Shown one piece after another: positions 1 to 8,001 of a stretch of 37,355 bases of DNA (the first letter of the stretch is position 1; the number at the start of each line of letters is the position of its first letter). Source of the DNA: Bacteroidota bacterium (GTDB lineage Bacteria > Bacteroidota > Bacteroidia > Chitinophagales > Chitinophagaceae); contig JAFDXG010000207.1 in assembly GCA_018268105.1 (NCBI GenBank), positions 1 through 37,355 of the forward strand. Direction: 5' to 3'. The notes beneath the pieces were generated by a model that saw only the letters and a list, made by a program, of their open reading frames with translations, had not been told where the DNA came from and did no database searches. The translations under genes and the position numbers were made by a program.

Positions 1-360
1 AGAAAATCAAAAAAAGTAGGAAAGGATATAGCTGCTATTGCACCGGGATACGATCACAACTTTGTACTGAAAAATAAGTCCGGTGAATTGCAGCAAATTG
101 GAATGTTGTATCATCCTGGGTCAGGCAGATATATGCAGGTGGCTACTACTCAACCTGGCGTACAGTTATATACCGGCAACTTTCTGGATGGAACCCTGAA
201 GTACACACCTGATACCGTTGTTTATAAAAAGCATGCCGGGCTCTGTTTGGAGACACAGCATTATCCTGATTCTCCTAATCAGCCTTCATTTCCTGATACC
301 ATACTTAAGCCGGGACAGCAATTTCATCATATTACTGTTTATACATTTGGGGTAAAGTAA
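1..360 (+). CDS. galM: Aldose 1-epimerase (galactose mutarotase), C-terminal part, cut by window start
   Basis: The frame is open from base 1, so the gene begins outside the window and about 119 C-terminal residues are visible. The enzyme interconverts alpha and beta anomers of aldoses such as galactose or glucose. The visible part carries the family segment GYDHNFVL near residue 20 and the C-terminal run GLCLETQHYPDSPN followed by a PGQ-containing strand, both typical of the mutarotase beta-sandwich. The C-terminal Glu in LCLETQ is in the position of the catalytic base of GalM enzymes (family knowledge). An internal ATG at base 103 is not a credible start because the conserved DHNFVL motif lies upstream of it. 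The signal peptide, if any, cannot be judged. Confidence 0.88.
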   Translation, partial: RKSKKVGKDIAAIAPGYDHNFVLKNKSGELQQIGMLYHPGSGRYMQVATTQPGVQLYTGNFLDGTLKYTPDTVVYKKHAGLCLETQHYPDSPNQPSFPDTILKPGQQFHHITVYTFGVK

Positions 361-708
361 TTTTAGATGTATTTTAAATAAGTAGTCTCTGCGGCAAAAT
401 AGTTTTTTACAGTCGGTAACGATAAGAGAGTAGATTCTATTTACACTTCACTTCTTCTTTGCGTTTCTTCCCTCCGGGTTGTTTGCGTTAATTGTTTTTG
501 CCGCGGAAGGCGTTCAGCTTTCCCGCAGAGAGTGCAAGGAGGATAGACATGTTTACAACCACTCATTCTTTTCTGATTGCCCGGTACGTGGTTTTCACGA
601 ACTGAAGTTTTTTATTATGAGAACCATCGTATTGTCCCGTTCTCCTGCAGATGAAAATAATTTATGCTATTTTTGCAACTTGTTTAATTGTAATCAATAG
701 TACATACG
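361..708. other. Noncoding gap between galM and def with a possible decayed repeat
   Basis: No credible gene is seen. A 73-codon frame at 479-700 has no recognisable composition and overlaps the def promoter, so I treat it as chance. Around 455-545 the DNA alternates between TTTGCG-type and GCGGAAGGCG / CCCGCAGAGAG-type words, which resemble fragments of the GCAGAG/TTTGCG low-complexity repeats common between genes in Bacteroidota. This likeness is from memory, not from alignment. The end of the gap holds a candidate -7 element for def. Confidence 0.35.
668..675 (+). promoter_or_regulatory. Candidate -7 element upstream of def
   Basis: TATTTTTG matches the Bacteroidota primary-sigma -7 consensus TAnnTTTG exactly, and its position 33 bases before the def ATG is sensible. 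No TTG -33 element is found at the usual 17-23 base spacing, so the call rests on the -7 box alone. Confidence 0.4.
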
Positions 709-1287
709 ATGATTTTACCGATTGTAGCTTACGGTGCCCCGGTGTTGAGAACAGTTTGTAAGGATATTCAGCCTGATTACCCGCAGCTCGGCAAATTTAT
801 TGAGGATATGTGGGAAACAATGTATGCTTCCAGCGGGGTGGGACTTGCAGCACCACAGGTGAATAAGGATATACGCATTTTTGTAATGGACAGTACACAA
901 ATATTTGCCGGAATGAATGAAGATGAAAAGAAAAGTTATACCGATGCTCCCGGCATAAAACAAGTATTCATCAATGCACACTTAGAAGAACTGGAAGGGA
1001 AAGAATGGGCATATAATGAAGGCTGTCTCAGTATTCCCAAAATAAGGGAGGATATTTACCGTAATGAGACTGTAACGATACGATATGTAGATGAACAGTT
1101 TCAACCCCACACTCAAACTTTTAGCGGCATTACGGCAAGAGTTATCCTGCACGAATATGATCATATTGAAGGTAAGCTGTTTATTGATTATCTCAAACCC
1201 CTTAAGCGAAGACTGATCAAAGGTAAGCTGGAGGATATTTCCAAAGGTAAAGTGTCAGTTGATTATAAAATGACTTTTCCCCGGTAA
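709..1287 (+). CDS. def: Peptide deformylase
   Basis: Removes the N-terminal formyl group from nascent proteins, a metal-dependent cytoplasmic step coupled to translation. All three family motifs are present: motif 1 GVGLAAPQ at residues 43-50, motif 2 EGCLS at 104-108 with metal ligand Cys106, and motif 3 HEYDH at 148-152 with metal ligands His148 and His152 and catalytic Glu149. The 192-residue length is normal for Bacteroidota enzymes. The ATG gives the canonical start MILPIVAYG. The next gene starts 5 bases after the stop, so def and the exported protein downstream are probably co-transcribed. Confidence 0.97.
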   Translation: MILPIVAYGAPVLRTVCKDIQPDYPQLGKFIEDMWETMYASSGVGLAAPQVNKDIRIFVMDSTQIFAGMNEDEKKSYTDAPGIKQVFINAHLEELEGKEWAYNEGCLSIPKIREDIYRNETVTIRYVDEQFQPHTQTFSGITARVILHEYDHIEGKLFIDYLKPLKRRLIKGKLEDISKGKVSVDYKMTFPR

Positions 1288-1292
1288 AGGCT

Positions 1293-2231
1293 ATGCGCCG
1301 TTTTACTTTTTTTATAGTAATGATGCTGTATCAGTTGAAACCTGTATGTGCACAGCAAAAAGATACTGTAGTCGTCAATAATAAAGTAATCACCCTCTCC
1401 GAAATTATTATCCGCAATAATGTAAATGTGCCGTCTTTTATTGAGCGGGTAAAGAATGATACTACATTTTATAAAGCATTTCGTAACCTGCGGGTGTTGC
1501 AGTTTACTTCTCTTAATGATATTCGGATGCTTGATAAAAAGGGAAAAGTTAAAGCATCACTTTTCAGCCGAACCCGGCAGTGGGCGCAGAAGGGTTGCCG
1601 GCATACCCTTGTGGAAGATGAACAGGTGGAAGGCGATATTTACGACAGAAGAGGAAATTATAATTATTACACACCTGAATTGTATGCCGGCCTGTTTTTT
1701 GCATCGGATACCGTTTGTGGTGAAACCAATGTGGTAAAGGGTATGGATATAGATGTAAAGGGAAAATCGGGGATGGCTAAGCGAAAAGAACAGTTGAAGA
1801 TGCTTTTTTTCAATCCGGGAAAATCAATACCGGGACTGCCCTTTGTTGGAAATAAAGCAGCTATTTTTGATGAAGACATGGCGGGGCTCTATAATTATGA
1901 TCTTGATCAGGATGTACACCTCGATGAGTTATGTTACGTGTTCACGATCACCGCAAAGCCAAAGGAGGAGGGGGGTAATAAAGATAAAATAGTAATAGAC
2001 AGAATGGTAACCTGGTTTAGTGTGAAAACAATGGAAGTGCTCGCGAGGCATTACAGTATGAGTTATCATGCAGGTGTTTTTGATTTTGATGTAGATATGC
2101 AGGTGGAGATGACTCATAGCGGTAACTATCTTGTTCCAAAACTGCTTCGCTACACCGGCGATTGGGATATAATATTTAAAAAACGGGAAAGAGGGATATT
2201 TACCGCTACATTGTTCAATTTCAGCAATTGA
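1293..2231 (+). CDS. Exported protein of unknown function, co-transcribed with def
   Basis: I do not recognise a named domain. The 312-residue product starts with a basic, hydrophobic signal peptide (MRRFTFFIVMMLYQLKPVCA) with probable cleavage before QQKD, so it should reach the periplasm or outer membrane. There is no lipobox, because the Cys sits before the cleavage Ala rather than at +1. The body is mixed alpha/beta with many aromatic and charged residues, for example the YYTPELYAGLFFASD segment, and ends on a beta-rich tail. The stop codon lies inside a hairpin that looks like a terminator. The 5-base gap from def suggests an operon, but that does not by itself reveal the function. Confidence 0.8.
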   Translation: MRRFTFFIVMMLYQLKPVCAQQKDTVVVNNKVITLSEIIIRNNVNVPSFIERVKNDTTFYKAFRNLRVLQFTSLNDIRMLDKKGKVKASLFSRTRQWAQKGCRHTLVEDEQVEGDIYDRRGNYNYYTPELYAGLFFASDTVCGETNVVKGMDIDVKGKSGMAKRKEQLKMLFFNPGKSIPGLPFVGNKAAIFDEDMAGLYNYDLDQDVHLDELCYVFTITAKPKEEGGNKDKIVIDRMVTWFSVKTMEVLARHYSMSYHAGVFDFDVDMQVEMTHSGNYLVPKLLRYTGDWDIIFKKRERGIFTATLFNFSN

Positions 2232-2257
2232 AATAATTGCTGTACTTTTTCACTTTT
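2222..2257 (+). terminator. Probable intrinsic terminator of the def operon
   Basis: CAGCAATT (2222-2229) and AATTGCTG (2235-2242) form a perfect 8-bp stem with a 5-base loop, followed by T-rich DNA (TACTTTTTCACTTTTT). The stop codon of the exported protein (2229-2231) is within the hairpin. The stem is AT-rich, so termination may be partial and RNase Z could receive read-through. Confidence 0.5.
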
Positions 2258-2272
2258 TAATTCAACTAACAA

Positions 2273-3181
2273 GTGTTTGCAGTAACCATTCTTGGCAATA
2301 ATTCAGCGCTTCCTATGTATGACAGGCACCCTACAAGCCAGGTAGTGGCATATAATGAATTTTTGTTTTTAATAGATTGCGGTGAAGGCACCCAGTTACA
2401 AATGTCGCGATACAAAATACGGCGCAACAAGATCAGGCATATTTTTATCTCTCACCTGCATGGCGATCACTATTTTGGGCTCCCGGGTTTGCTTACCAGT
2501 TATGGGTTAAATAACCGAACAGAGGCCCTTTGGATATATTGTCCGCATTTATTGGAAGAGATTATTAACCTGCAATTAAAAGCTGCAGAAACAGTTTTGC
2601 CATACCCATTGCATTTTGTTAGTTTAGAAAATGAAGAATTACTATTTGACGATAATAAGATTAGAGTAACTTGTTTTCCTGTGCGGCACAAGATTCCCTG
2701 CTGGGGTTTTTTGTTTGAAGAAAAACCAAAGCCGTTGAAACTTAATCCAGATATACTGAGGGAATATGCAGTCCCGTCGGAGGCGTATGGAAGATTAAAA
2801 GCAGGTGAGGATTTTATTACGAAAGCAGGTATTGTAGTACCTAATCAGAAATTTACCCTGCCTGCAGAACCACAGCTCCGGTATGCTTATTGTACAGATA
2901 CTGCTTATGATGAAACTATTGCGCAAAAAGTGAAGAAGGTAAACTTGCTTTACCACGAAACTACATATCTGGACGGGCAAAGAGATAAAGCATCCCTGCG
3001 CGGACATTCCACCACCAGGCAGGCGGCAGCTATAGCAAACCGGGCAAATGCCCATAGATTGCTGATTGGGCATTTTAGCAGTCGCTACGAAATGCTTGAT
3101 ATATTTTTGGAAGAAACCCGACGTGATTTTGAAAATACTGAATTAGCTGTTGAAGGTGCAACCTATTTAGTGACAAATTAG
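2273..3181 (+). CDS. rnz: Ribonuclease Z (tRNA 3'-processing endonuclease)
   Basis: Metallo-beta-lactamase-fold endonuclease that trims the 3' trailer of tRNA precursors. The zinc motif HLHGDH lies at residues 61-66. Further ligands are visible in RHK (about 141), CTDTAYDE (Asp near 208) and IGHFSSRY (His near 268). The length of 302 residues is that of the short bacterial RNase Z form. The start is GTG at 2273, giving MFAVTILGNNSALP, the usual Bacteroidota N terminus. No in-frame ATG precedes the first conserved strand. It lies 41 bases after the exported protein on the same strand. Confidence 0.95.
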   Translation: MFAVTILGNNSALPMYDRHPTSQVVAYNEFLFLIDCGEGTQLQMSRYKIRRNKIRHIFISHLHGDHYFGLPGLLTSYGLNNRTEALWIYCPHLLEEIINLQLKAAETVLPYPLHFVSLENEELLFDDNKIRVTCFPVRHKIPCWGFLFEEKPKPLKLNPDILREYAVPSEAYGRLKAGEDFITKAGIVVPNQKFTLPAEPQLRYAYCTDTAYDETIAQKVKKVNLLYHETTYLDGQRDKASLRGHSTTRQAAAIANRANAHRLLIGHFSSRYEMLDIFLEETRRDFENTELAVEGATYLVTN

Positions 3182-3281
3182 TCTTTGGGAAGTTGGTAAT
3201 TTACGATTCAGGCTTAGGATTTATAGTTTACTATTCACTTTAAATATTCTTAATTATTTAATCATCAAAATCAGAAAAAGT

Positions 3282-3779
3282 ATGAAAAGAAGAATTAATC
3301 AGCTTTTGCAAGCGGTTATGTTTGTGACGCTGATAAGCATTACGACATTTTCGTGTAAACCTAAAATTAAAGACACTGACATAGAGGCGAAGATTCATGC
3401 TAATGCTGCTTTGTCTAATTTAACAGCCAGCGTAAAAGACGGAGTGGTAACACTTAGCGGTGAAGTAAAAGACGATGCAGAAAAATCAACAGTTGAAACA
3501 GCAGTGAAAGGAATTGAAGGGGTAAAGCAGGTGGTAAACAATTGTACTGTAGCCCCTCCGCCACCACCTCCTGCACCACCGGTAATTGCAGCAGATGATC
3601 CACTTACAAAAGGTATCACCGATGCATTAAAAGATTTTCCCAAAGTAAAAGCCACAGCGGCAGAAGGTGTGATTACAGTAACCGGTGAAACCACTAAAGC
3701 AGAATGGAAAAAAATTAAGATGGCACTTGATGCACTGCATCCCAAAAAAGTAATAGCCAACGAATTGAAAATTAAATAA
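3282..3779 (+). CDS. Two-BON-domain lipoprotein
   Basis: A 165-residue predicted lipoprotein: a hydrophobic N-terminal segment (about residues 9-24) is followed by a lipobox-like TTFSCK, so Cys25 is likely lipidated. Two BON domains follow (about 30-92 and 103-165), each with the alternating strand-helix pattern and the glycine-containing VTLSGEV and ITVTGET strands. They are linked by a proline-rich stretch of six prolines (APPPPPPAPP). BON domains bind phospholipid membranes or other BON proteins and are typical of envelope stress proteins such as OsmY (family knowledge). The next gene starts 18 bases downstream and also carries a BON-like region, so the pair probably works together at the envelope. 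Confidence 0.85.
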   Translation: MKRRINQLLQAVMFVTLISITTFSCKPKIKDTDIEAKIHANAALSNLTASVKDGVVTLSGEVKDDAEKSTVETAVKGIEGVKQVVNNCTVAPPPPPPAPPVIAADDPLTKGITDALKDFPKVKATAAEGVITVTGETTKAEWKKIKMALDALHPKKVIANELKIK

Positions 3780-3797
3780 TCTTAAAAAAAAATAATC

Positions 3798-4220
3798 ATG
3801 GCACTTCAGGATAAATATAAAGAGCTGACCGATGCTGCAACAGCAGCAGGTGTTGGAAACCTGCAGGTAAGAGAGCAGGATGGAGTTTTATATATAGATG
3901 GCGAAGCCCCATCAGGATCGGTTAAAGATAATCTTTGGAATATTTATGATAAAATTGATCCCAATTTTTTAAGTGGTGATCTCGTAATGAATATCAATGT
4001 ATCTACTGCGGTACCTGGAGCTAAAGTAAAGGTGGTTACCGAGAAATCAAATCTCAACATTCGTAAGGGACCGGGGACAGATCAGCCTATCGTAGGTAAA
4101 GCCGCACACAATGAGATCATTACACTTGTAAGTAAATCAAGCGATCAATGGTGGCTGGTAAGAACAAATGACGGTGAGGAAGGTTACTCCTATGCACAGT
4201 ACCTTGCACCGGTGGAATAA
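3798..4220 (+). CDS. BON-like plus bacterial SH3 domain protein
   Basis: A 140-residue protein with no signal peptide and no membrane segment. The N-terminal half (about 1-70) has a BON-like pattern with LYIDGEAPSGSVKDNLW, similar to LysM/BON proteins. The C-terminal half (about 72-138) is a bacterial SH3 (SH3b) domain with the diagnostic run LNIRKGPGTDQPIVG and the terminal YAQYLAPV. SH3b domains usually bind peptidoglycan or peptides. The lack of an export signal is at odds with that, so it may act in the cytoplasm or leave by a nonclassical route. It follows the BON lipoprotein by 18 bases and is followed by a strong terminator, so the two genes form a clear bicistronic unit. Confidence 0.82.
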   Translation: MALQDKYKELTDAATAAGVGNLQVREQDGVLYIDGEAPSGSVKDNLWNIYDKIDPNFLSGDLVMNINVSTAVPGAKVKVVTEKSNLNIRKGPGTDQPIVGKAAHNEIITLVSKSSDQWWLVRTNDGEEGYSYAQYLAPVE

Positions 4221-4244
4221 ACTACAGAAGGAGACGTAATAATT

Positions 4245-4292
4245 GAGACGGGAAATGTGAAAATCCATTTCACATTTCCCGTCTCTTTATTT
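4245..4292 (+). terminator. Strong intrinsic terminator, possibly bidirectional
   Basis: A perfect 18-bp inverted repeat (arms 4245-4262 and 4268-4285, starting GAGACGGG and ending CCCGTCTC) with a 5-base loop, followed by TTTATTT. It sits between convergent genes, the BON/SH3 gene on + and the DUF5009 gene on -, and could stop transcription in both directions. Confidence 0.85.
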
Positions 4293-4323
4293 AATTTATT
4301 CTCAATTGACTAAGCGCTTAAAT

Positions 4324-5439
4324 TTATATCCGCATAAAAATCTTCTGCTTATATAGAAAGTATAAGAAAAACCATTTCACCACTACAAATAAGATAGCCA
4401 TTACTACAATACTATAGGGATCGCCTGCTAATTGTCCGGCCCATTTAAAAAATGCACTGGTAGTGTAAGTCCAGTTTATAAAGTGCCCGGAAATGTAAAT
4501 CAATATAGAGTTCATCCCTATTACTTTGAAGAAGAAAGCCCATTTCTTAAATCCCTTTACATCAATGATATAATAAAACAGGGCAAGCAATATCAAACTG
4601 TATCCGCCTACATTCAATACAAATGAACTGGTCCAGAGGTTTTTGTTGATTGGAAAATCAAGGTTCCACAGATGGGCTAATCCAATAAATATAAATCCGG
4701 AGACTGCCATATACAACGATTTTTTTGCCGGATCCATTTTATTGTTTTTCAAAAAGCTACCTGTTAATATTCCAAGCAATCCTGTGCTGATAGCCGGAAT
4801 AGTACTCATAAGCCCTTCAGGGTCGTGAATGCCAAGATAAAGTCTCCCCGGCAACAACAGCCTGTCAACATAAGAAGCAAAGTTCCCTTCCATAGTAAGG
4901 TCTCCGGGTGGGAAACCCGGTGCTGAAGTAAACTTCAAGAGCAGCCAGTAGCCAATCAAAATACCGGAGAACCAAATAAGCTGCCCCCGTTGTTTGAAAT
5001 AAAGTGCAATGATATTGGCAAACATATATCCAAGTCCAATCCTGCCGAGTACACTCCCAAAACGTATTTCTGAAATAGGTCTTATTTCCAACCCGTTATT
5101 ATAAATAACACCAAGCGCCACCAGTATCAATCCACGTTTAACCACCCGCCATAGCATTTGCTTTCGTGTTTTACCTTTTTCAAGCGCTCTGCCTACAGAG
5201 TAAGGTGTAGCTACTCCCGACATAAAGAGGAAGAGCGGGAAGATAAGATCATAAAAATGAAATCCGTTCCAGTCGGGATGGGTCAGCTCTGTAGCAATAG
5301 CACCCCAGAAGGGGGACCCTGAAATTTTTGCTATTCCATGAAAAATTTGTTCTGCACCCATAATCCAGAACATATCAAAACCACGAAGTGCATCAAGCGA
5401 ATTTAGTCTCTCTGTAGTACGGAGTGTTGTAAGCGACAT
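4324..5439 (-). CDS. DUF5009 / HGSNAT-like membrane acyltransferase
   Basis: A 371-residue polytopic inner-membrane protein with about ten hydrophobic segments. The N terminus carries the family signature RLNSLDALRGFDMFWIMG, shared by DUF5009 proteins, YeiB-like proteins and heparan-alpha-glucosaminide N-acetyltransferases. Members are thought to move acyl groups from cytoplasmic acyl-CoA to sugars on the other side of the membrane (inference from HGSNAT). In Bacteroidota they often sit near glycan-degradation genes, but no such gene is next to this one. The start ATG at 5439 places the LDALRGFD motif at residues 15-22, as expected. It appears to be a monocistronic gene. No good -7 element was found upstream. 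Confidence 0.85.
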   Translation of the reverse strand: MSLTTLRTTERLNSLDALRGFDMFWIMGAEQIFHGIAKISGSPFWGAIATELTHPDWNGFHFYDLIFPLFLFMSGVATPYSVGRALEKGKTRKQMLWRVVKRGLILVALGVIYNNGLEIRPISEIRFGSVLGRIGLGYMFANIIALYFKQRGQLIWFSGILIGYWLLLKFTSAPGFPPGDLTMEGNFASYVDRLLLPGRLYLGIHDPEGLMSTIPAISTGLLGILTGSFLKNNKMDPAKKSLYMAVSGFIFIGLAHLWNLDFPINKNLWTSSFVLNVGGYSLILLALFYYIIDVKGFKKWAFFFKVIGMNSILIYISGHFINWTYTTSAFFKWAGQLAGDPYSIVVMAILFVVVKWFFLYFLYKQKIFMRI

Positions 5440-5762
5440 AAGTAAACTGATATTTTAGGGATTGATAAATATTTCATTGGAGATAATCCTTGCCTTTTAA
5501 TACTGCTTTACCCGTTTTATCTTTGAATATTGATAACGGAAGATACTGGAATATTTTTTTTTCTCACAACTATATTAATATTGCCTATCAAAAAAACTTT
5601 GAAAAACTTTGTCTGCTCTGTTATCTTACTCATTCTTTATCTCGTACCCGTTAACCATTGTTAATGAATACAAAATTGCAAATTTTCAGCTCTGTTGATT
5701 CTAATTACGCTCTTTCTCCCGCACCAAGCATACTTATTGATTCAGGAGCAGGTGGCTGTTAT
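5440..5762. other. Noncoding gap between the DUF5009 and PPTase genes
   Basis: No open frame of note. On the + strand TATCTTTG (5518-5525) matches TAnnTTTG, but the nearest TTG lies 25 bases upstream and no + gene follows, so it may be chance or drive a small RNA. A 12-base word CCGTTAACCATT (5648-5659) recurs at 17903-17914 in the leader of hairpin element A. Nothing else stands out. Confidence 0.3.
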
Positions 5763-6428
5763 TTATTTTGGCGTAACTACCCATACCAGGCAGATGTCCG
5801 GGAAATGGATATAATGCAACTGTAACTGCAGCGGATGAGATTTTACAAATAATCCGTCTATTATACCTTCTTTAATCATTCGCTCTGGAGGGGGGTGCAG
5901 CCTGATATGACTGCTGAAATCAACTTCACCGCTTCCATACCATTTGAAAACAGTTTCTTTTGCACTCCACATCAGTGTAATCTGTCGCAGCAGTTTTTCA
6001 TTGGTGGTGATATCAGTCGCCGGAGGTATATTGGCAGTACGTAATATCGCATCCCATTCTACGGCATGCAGAAATTTATGTCGTACCCTTATTACTTTTG
6101 AAGATGGAATTTCTATGTCAATACCTGTGCGTTCTGCTGTGCTGACAATGGCTGCTGCAAAATTGCCGCAATGGGAAATGGAAAAATGATAAGGATCGCC
6201 GGATATAAATGGTTTCATAGTTTTGGCAATTTTTATCATTGACAGTGGAAAATCGGGGAACAGTAAACGCAGTAAATACCTGCCTGCAAGGTGTTGCAAC
6301 CGTTTGTGCGGATGTGTAATTTCCCGCTGCAGTGGTACCTGCCGCAGAAAAAAATCTTCTGTTTCCTGTATGTGCCAGACCGCTAATTTTGTCTGTTCGT
6401 TGATATTATGTTGATAAAATAAAGGCAT
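5763..6428 (-). CDS. 4'-phosphopantetheinyl transferase superfamily protein
   Basis: Transfers the 4'-phosphopantetheine arm of coenzyme A to a carrier-protein serine. Sfp-type motifs are present in order: FSISHCGN (the SHS-like substrate motif), GIDIE with the Mg-binding acidic residues, and WSAKETVFKWYG (the WxxKEA motif, with Thr in place of Ala). The frame could extend 12 residues upstream to 6464, but the ATG at 6428 gives MPLFYQHNINEQTKLAVW, the usual start in this family, and is preferred (221 residues). No polyketide or nonribosomal peptide cluster is visible, so it may be the general fatty-acid ACP-activating enzyme or serve a distant cluster. Confidence 0.9.
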   Translation of the reverse strand: MPLFYQHNINEQTKLAVWHIQETEDFFLRQVPLQREITHPHKRLQHLAGRYLLRLLFPDFPLSMIKIAKTMKPFISGDPYHFSISHCGNFAAAIVSTAERTGIDIEIPSSKVIRVRHKFLHAVEWDAILRTANIPPATDITTNEKLLRQITLMWSAKETVFKWYGSGEVDFSSHIRLHPPPERMIKEGIIDGLFVKSHPLQLQLHYIHFPDICLVWVVTPK

Positions 6429-6455
6429 TACCCAAAACGAAATCCGAAATTCGCC

Positions 6456-6479
6456 TGCCGGCAATTATAATCCCCGGCA
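6456..6479. promoter_or_regulatory. Inverted repeat in the PPTase/dcd divergent region
   Basis: TGCCGG (6456-6461) and CCGGCA (6474-6479) are perfect inverted repeats separated by 12 AT-rich bases, centred between the divergent PPTase and dcd starts. It could be an operator or a weak hairpin. No known consensus is matched. Confidence 0.25.
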
Positions 6480-6502
6480 AAATAAACAAATAAAATCAGG
6501 GA

Positions 6503-7039
6503 ATGATACTATCAGATAAAAGGATACTCGAAGAAATAGAAAAGGGCTCCATTGTACTGTCGCCATACAGGCGGGAGTGCCTGGGCAGCAATTCTTATGA
6601 TGTGCATTTGGGAAAATGGCTTGCTACCTACCGCGAACATATACTTGATGCAAGACGGCATAATGAGATTGAATATTTTGAAATACCCGATGAAGGGTTT
6701 GTATTATATCCTCATATATTTTACCTTGGGGTTACCCTTGAGTACACCGAAACGCATGCCCATGTACCCTTTCTTGAGGGGAAATCTTCAACCGGGCGGC
6801 TCGGTATTGATATACATGCTACTGCCGGCAAAGGAGATGTAGGATTTTGCGGCAACTGGACACTGGAGATATCTGTAAAGCAGCCGGTACGTATATACAA
6901 GTCCATGCCGGTAGGGCAGTTGATTTATTTTCCGGTAGAAGGTGAAATAGAAGAAAAGTATAATCAGAAAAAAAATGCCAAATATAGCGGTCAGCCCGAC
7001 CGTCCTGTTGAAAGCATGATGTGGAAGAATACATGGTAG
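6503..7039 (+). CDS. dcd: dCTP deaminase
   Basis: Converts dCTP to dUTP (or to dUMP in bifunctional forms), feeding thymidylate synthesis. The 178-residue protein has the dUTPase-like trimer fold signatures: GKSSTGRLG at 93-101, the HATAGKGDVGF segment at 105-115, and TLE with the expected catalytic Glu122. The C-terminal region KYSGQPDRPVESMMWKNTW corresponds to the tail that closes over the nucleotide. The start MILSDKRILEEIEKG is the standard N terminus. It is divergent from the PPTase and followed 62 bases later by sucD. Monofunctional or bifunctional behaviour cannot be settled by eye. Confidence 0.95.
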   Translation: MILSDKRILEEIEKGSIVLSPYRRECLGSNSYDVHLGKWLATYREHILDARRHNEIEYFEIPDEGFVLYPHIFYLGVTLEYTETHAHVPFLEGKSSTGRLGIDIHATAGKGDVGFCGNWTLEISVKQPVRIYKSMPVGQLIYFPVEGEIEEKYNQKKNAKYSGQPDRPVESMMWKNTW

Positions 7040-7051
7040 TTGAATTTCCCT

Positions 7052-7059
7052 TATTTTTG
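7052..7059 (+). promoter_or_regulatory. Candidate -7 element upstream of sucD
   Basis: TATTTTTG fits TAnnTTTG exactly, 42 bases before the sucD ATG. No TTG -33 box is seen at the expected distance. Confidence 0.4.
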
Positions 7060-7101
7060 CCATGCTTTTTTATACACCAATAAAAACCAAACAATTCCAT
7101 C

Positions 7102-8001
7102 ATGTCGGTTTTAGTAAATAAGAATTCCAAAATAATTGTACAGGGCTTTACAGGAACAGAAGGAACATTTCATGCAACCCAGATGATTGAATACGGAACA
7201 AAGGTTGTTGGTGGTGTTACCCCGGGCAAAGGTGGACAAAAGCATCTGGATCTGCCAGTATTTAATACGGTAGCAGATGCAGTGAAGTCAACAGGTGCTG
7301 ATGTATCCATCATATTTGTCCCCCCGGCATTTGCAGCCGATGCTATAATGGAAGCTGCTGAAGCAGGTATCGGTTTAATTATCTGTATTACAGAAGGTAT
7401 TCCGGTGCAGGATATGATAAAAGCCAAACATTACCTGGCAGGTACCTCATCAAGGCTTATTGGACCTAACTGCCCCGGAGTAATTACAGCTGAAGAATGT
7501 AAAGTGGGTATAATGCCTGGCTTCATCTTCAAAAAAGGAAAGATTGGAATAGTGTCCAAATCGGGTACACTCACTTATGAAGCGGCAGATCAGGTGGCTA
7601 AAGCGGGACTTGGCATCTCCACTGCTATAGGAATAGGTGGCGACCCCATTATCGGTACTACTACAAAAGAAGCTGTTGAATTGTTCATGAATGATGATGA
7701 AACTACTGGTATAGTGATGATTGGAGAAATTGGTGGCGGCATGGAAGCAGAGGCTGCTTATTGGGTTAAAGAAAACGGCACTAAGCCCGTAGTTGGATTT
7801 ATTGCCGGACAGACCGCGCCCCCCGGCCGCAGAATGGGGCATGCCGGCGCCATAGTGGGCGGTGCAGATGATACTGCGGCAGCTAAAATGAAAATTATGC
7901 GGGAATGTGGAATAACCGTAGTGGATAGCCCTGCCGATATTGGTAATACCATGGCTGAAGTAATTGCTAAAAAAGCGATGAAGCAAACGGCTAAAATATA
8001 A
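7102..8001 (+). CDS. sucD: Succinate-CoA ligase, alpha subunit
   Basis: Alpha subunit of the TCA-cycle enzyme that couples succinyl-CoA cleavage to nucleoside triphosphate synthesis. It binds CoA through the N-terminal Rossmann domain (IIVQGFTGTEGTFH at 11-24) and carries the phosphohistidine His247 in GRRMGHAGAI. Other family landmarks are IGPNCPGVI (120-128) and the ligase segment GIVSKSGTLTYE (149-160). The length of 299 residues is slightly above the usual 290. The beta subunit sucC is not in the window, so the two genes are separated here, as is common in Bacteroidota. It is probably monocistronic. Confidence 0.97.
   Translation: MSVLVNKNSKIIVQGFTGTEGTFHATQMIEYGTKVVGGVTPGKGGQKHLDLPVFNTVADAVKSTGADVSIIFVPPAFAADAIMEAAEAGIGLIICITEGIPVQDMIKAKHYLAGTSSRLIGPNCPGVITAEECKVGIMPGFIFKKGKIGIVSKSGTLTYEAADQVAKAGLGISTAIGIGGDPIIGTTTKEAVELFMNDDETTGIVMIGEIGGGMEAEAAYWVKENGTKPVVGFIAGQTAPPGRRMGHAGAIVGGADDTAAAKMKIMRECGITVVDSPADIGNTMAEVIAKKAMKQTAKI

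Noticed and set aside
479..700. 73-codon + strand frame upstream of def
   Set aside because: No domain-like composition, overlaps the def promoter box and lies in repeat-like DNA.
4256..4274. Crp-like TGTGA...TCACA at the BON/SH3 terminator
   Set aside because: The half-sites are wrongly spaced (loop of the 18-bp terminator stem) and lie downstream of genes, so the terminator explains them.
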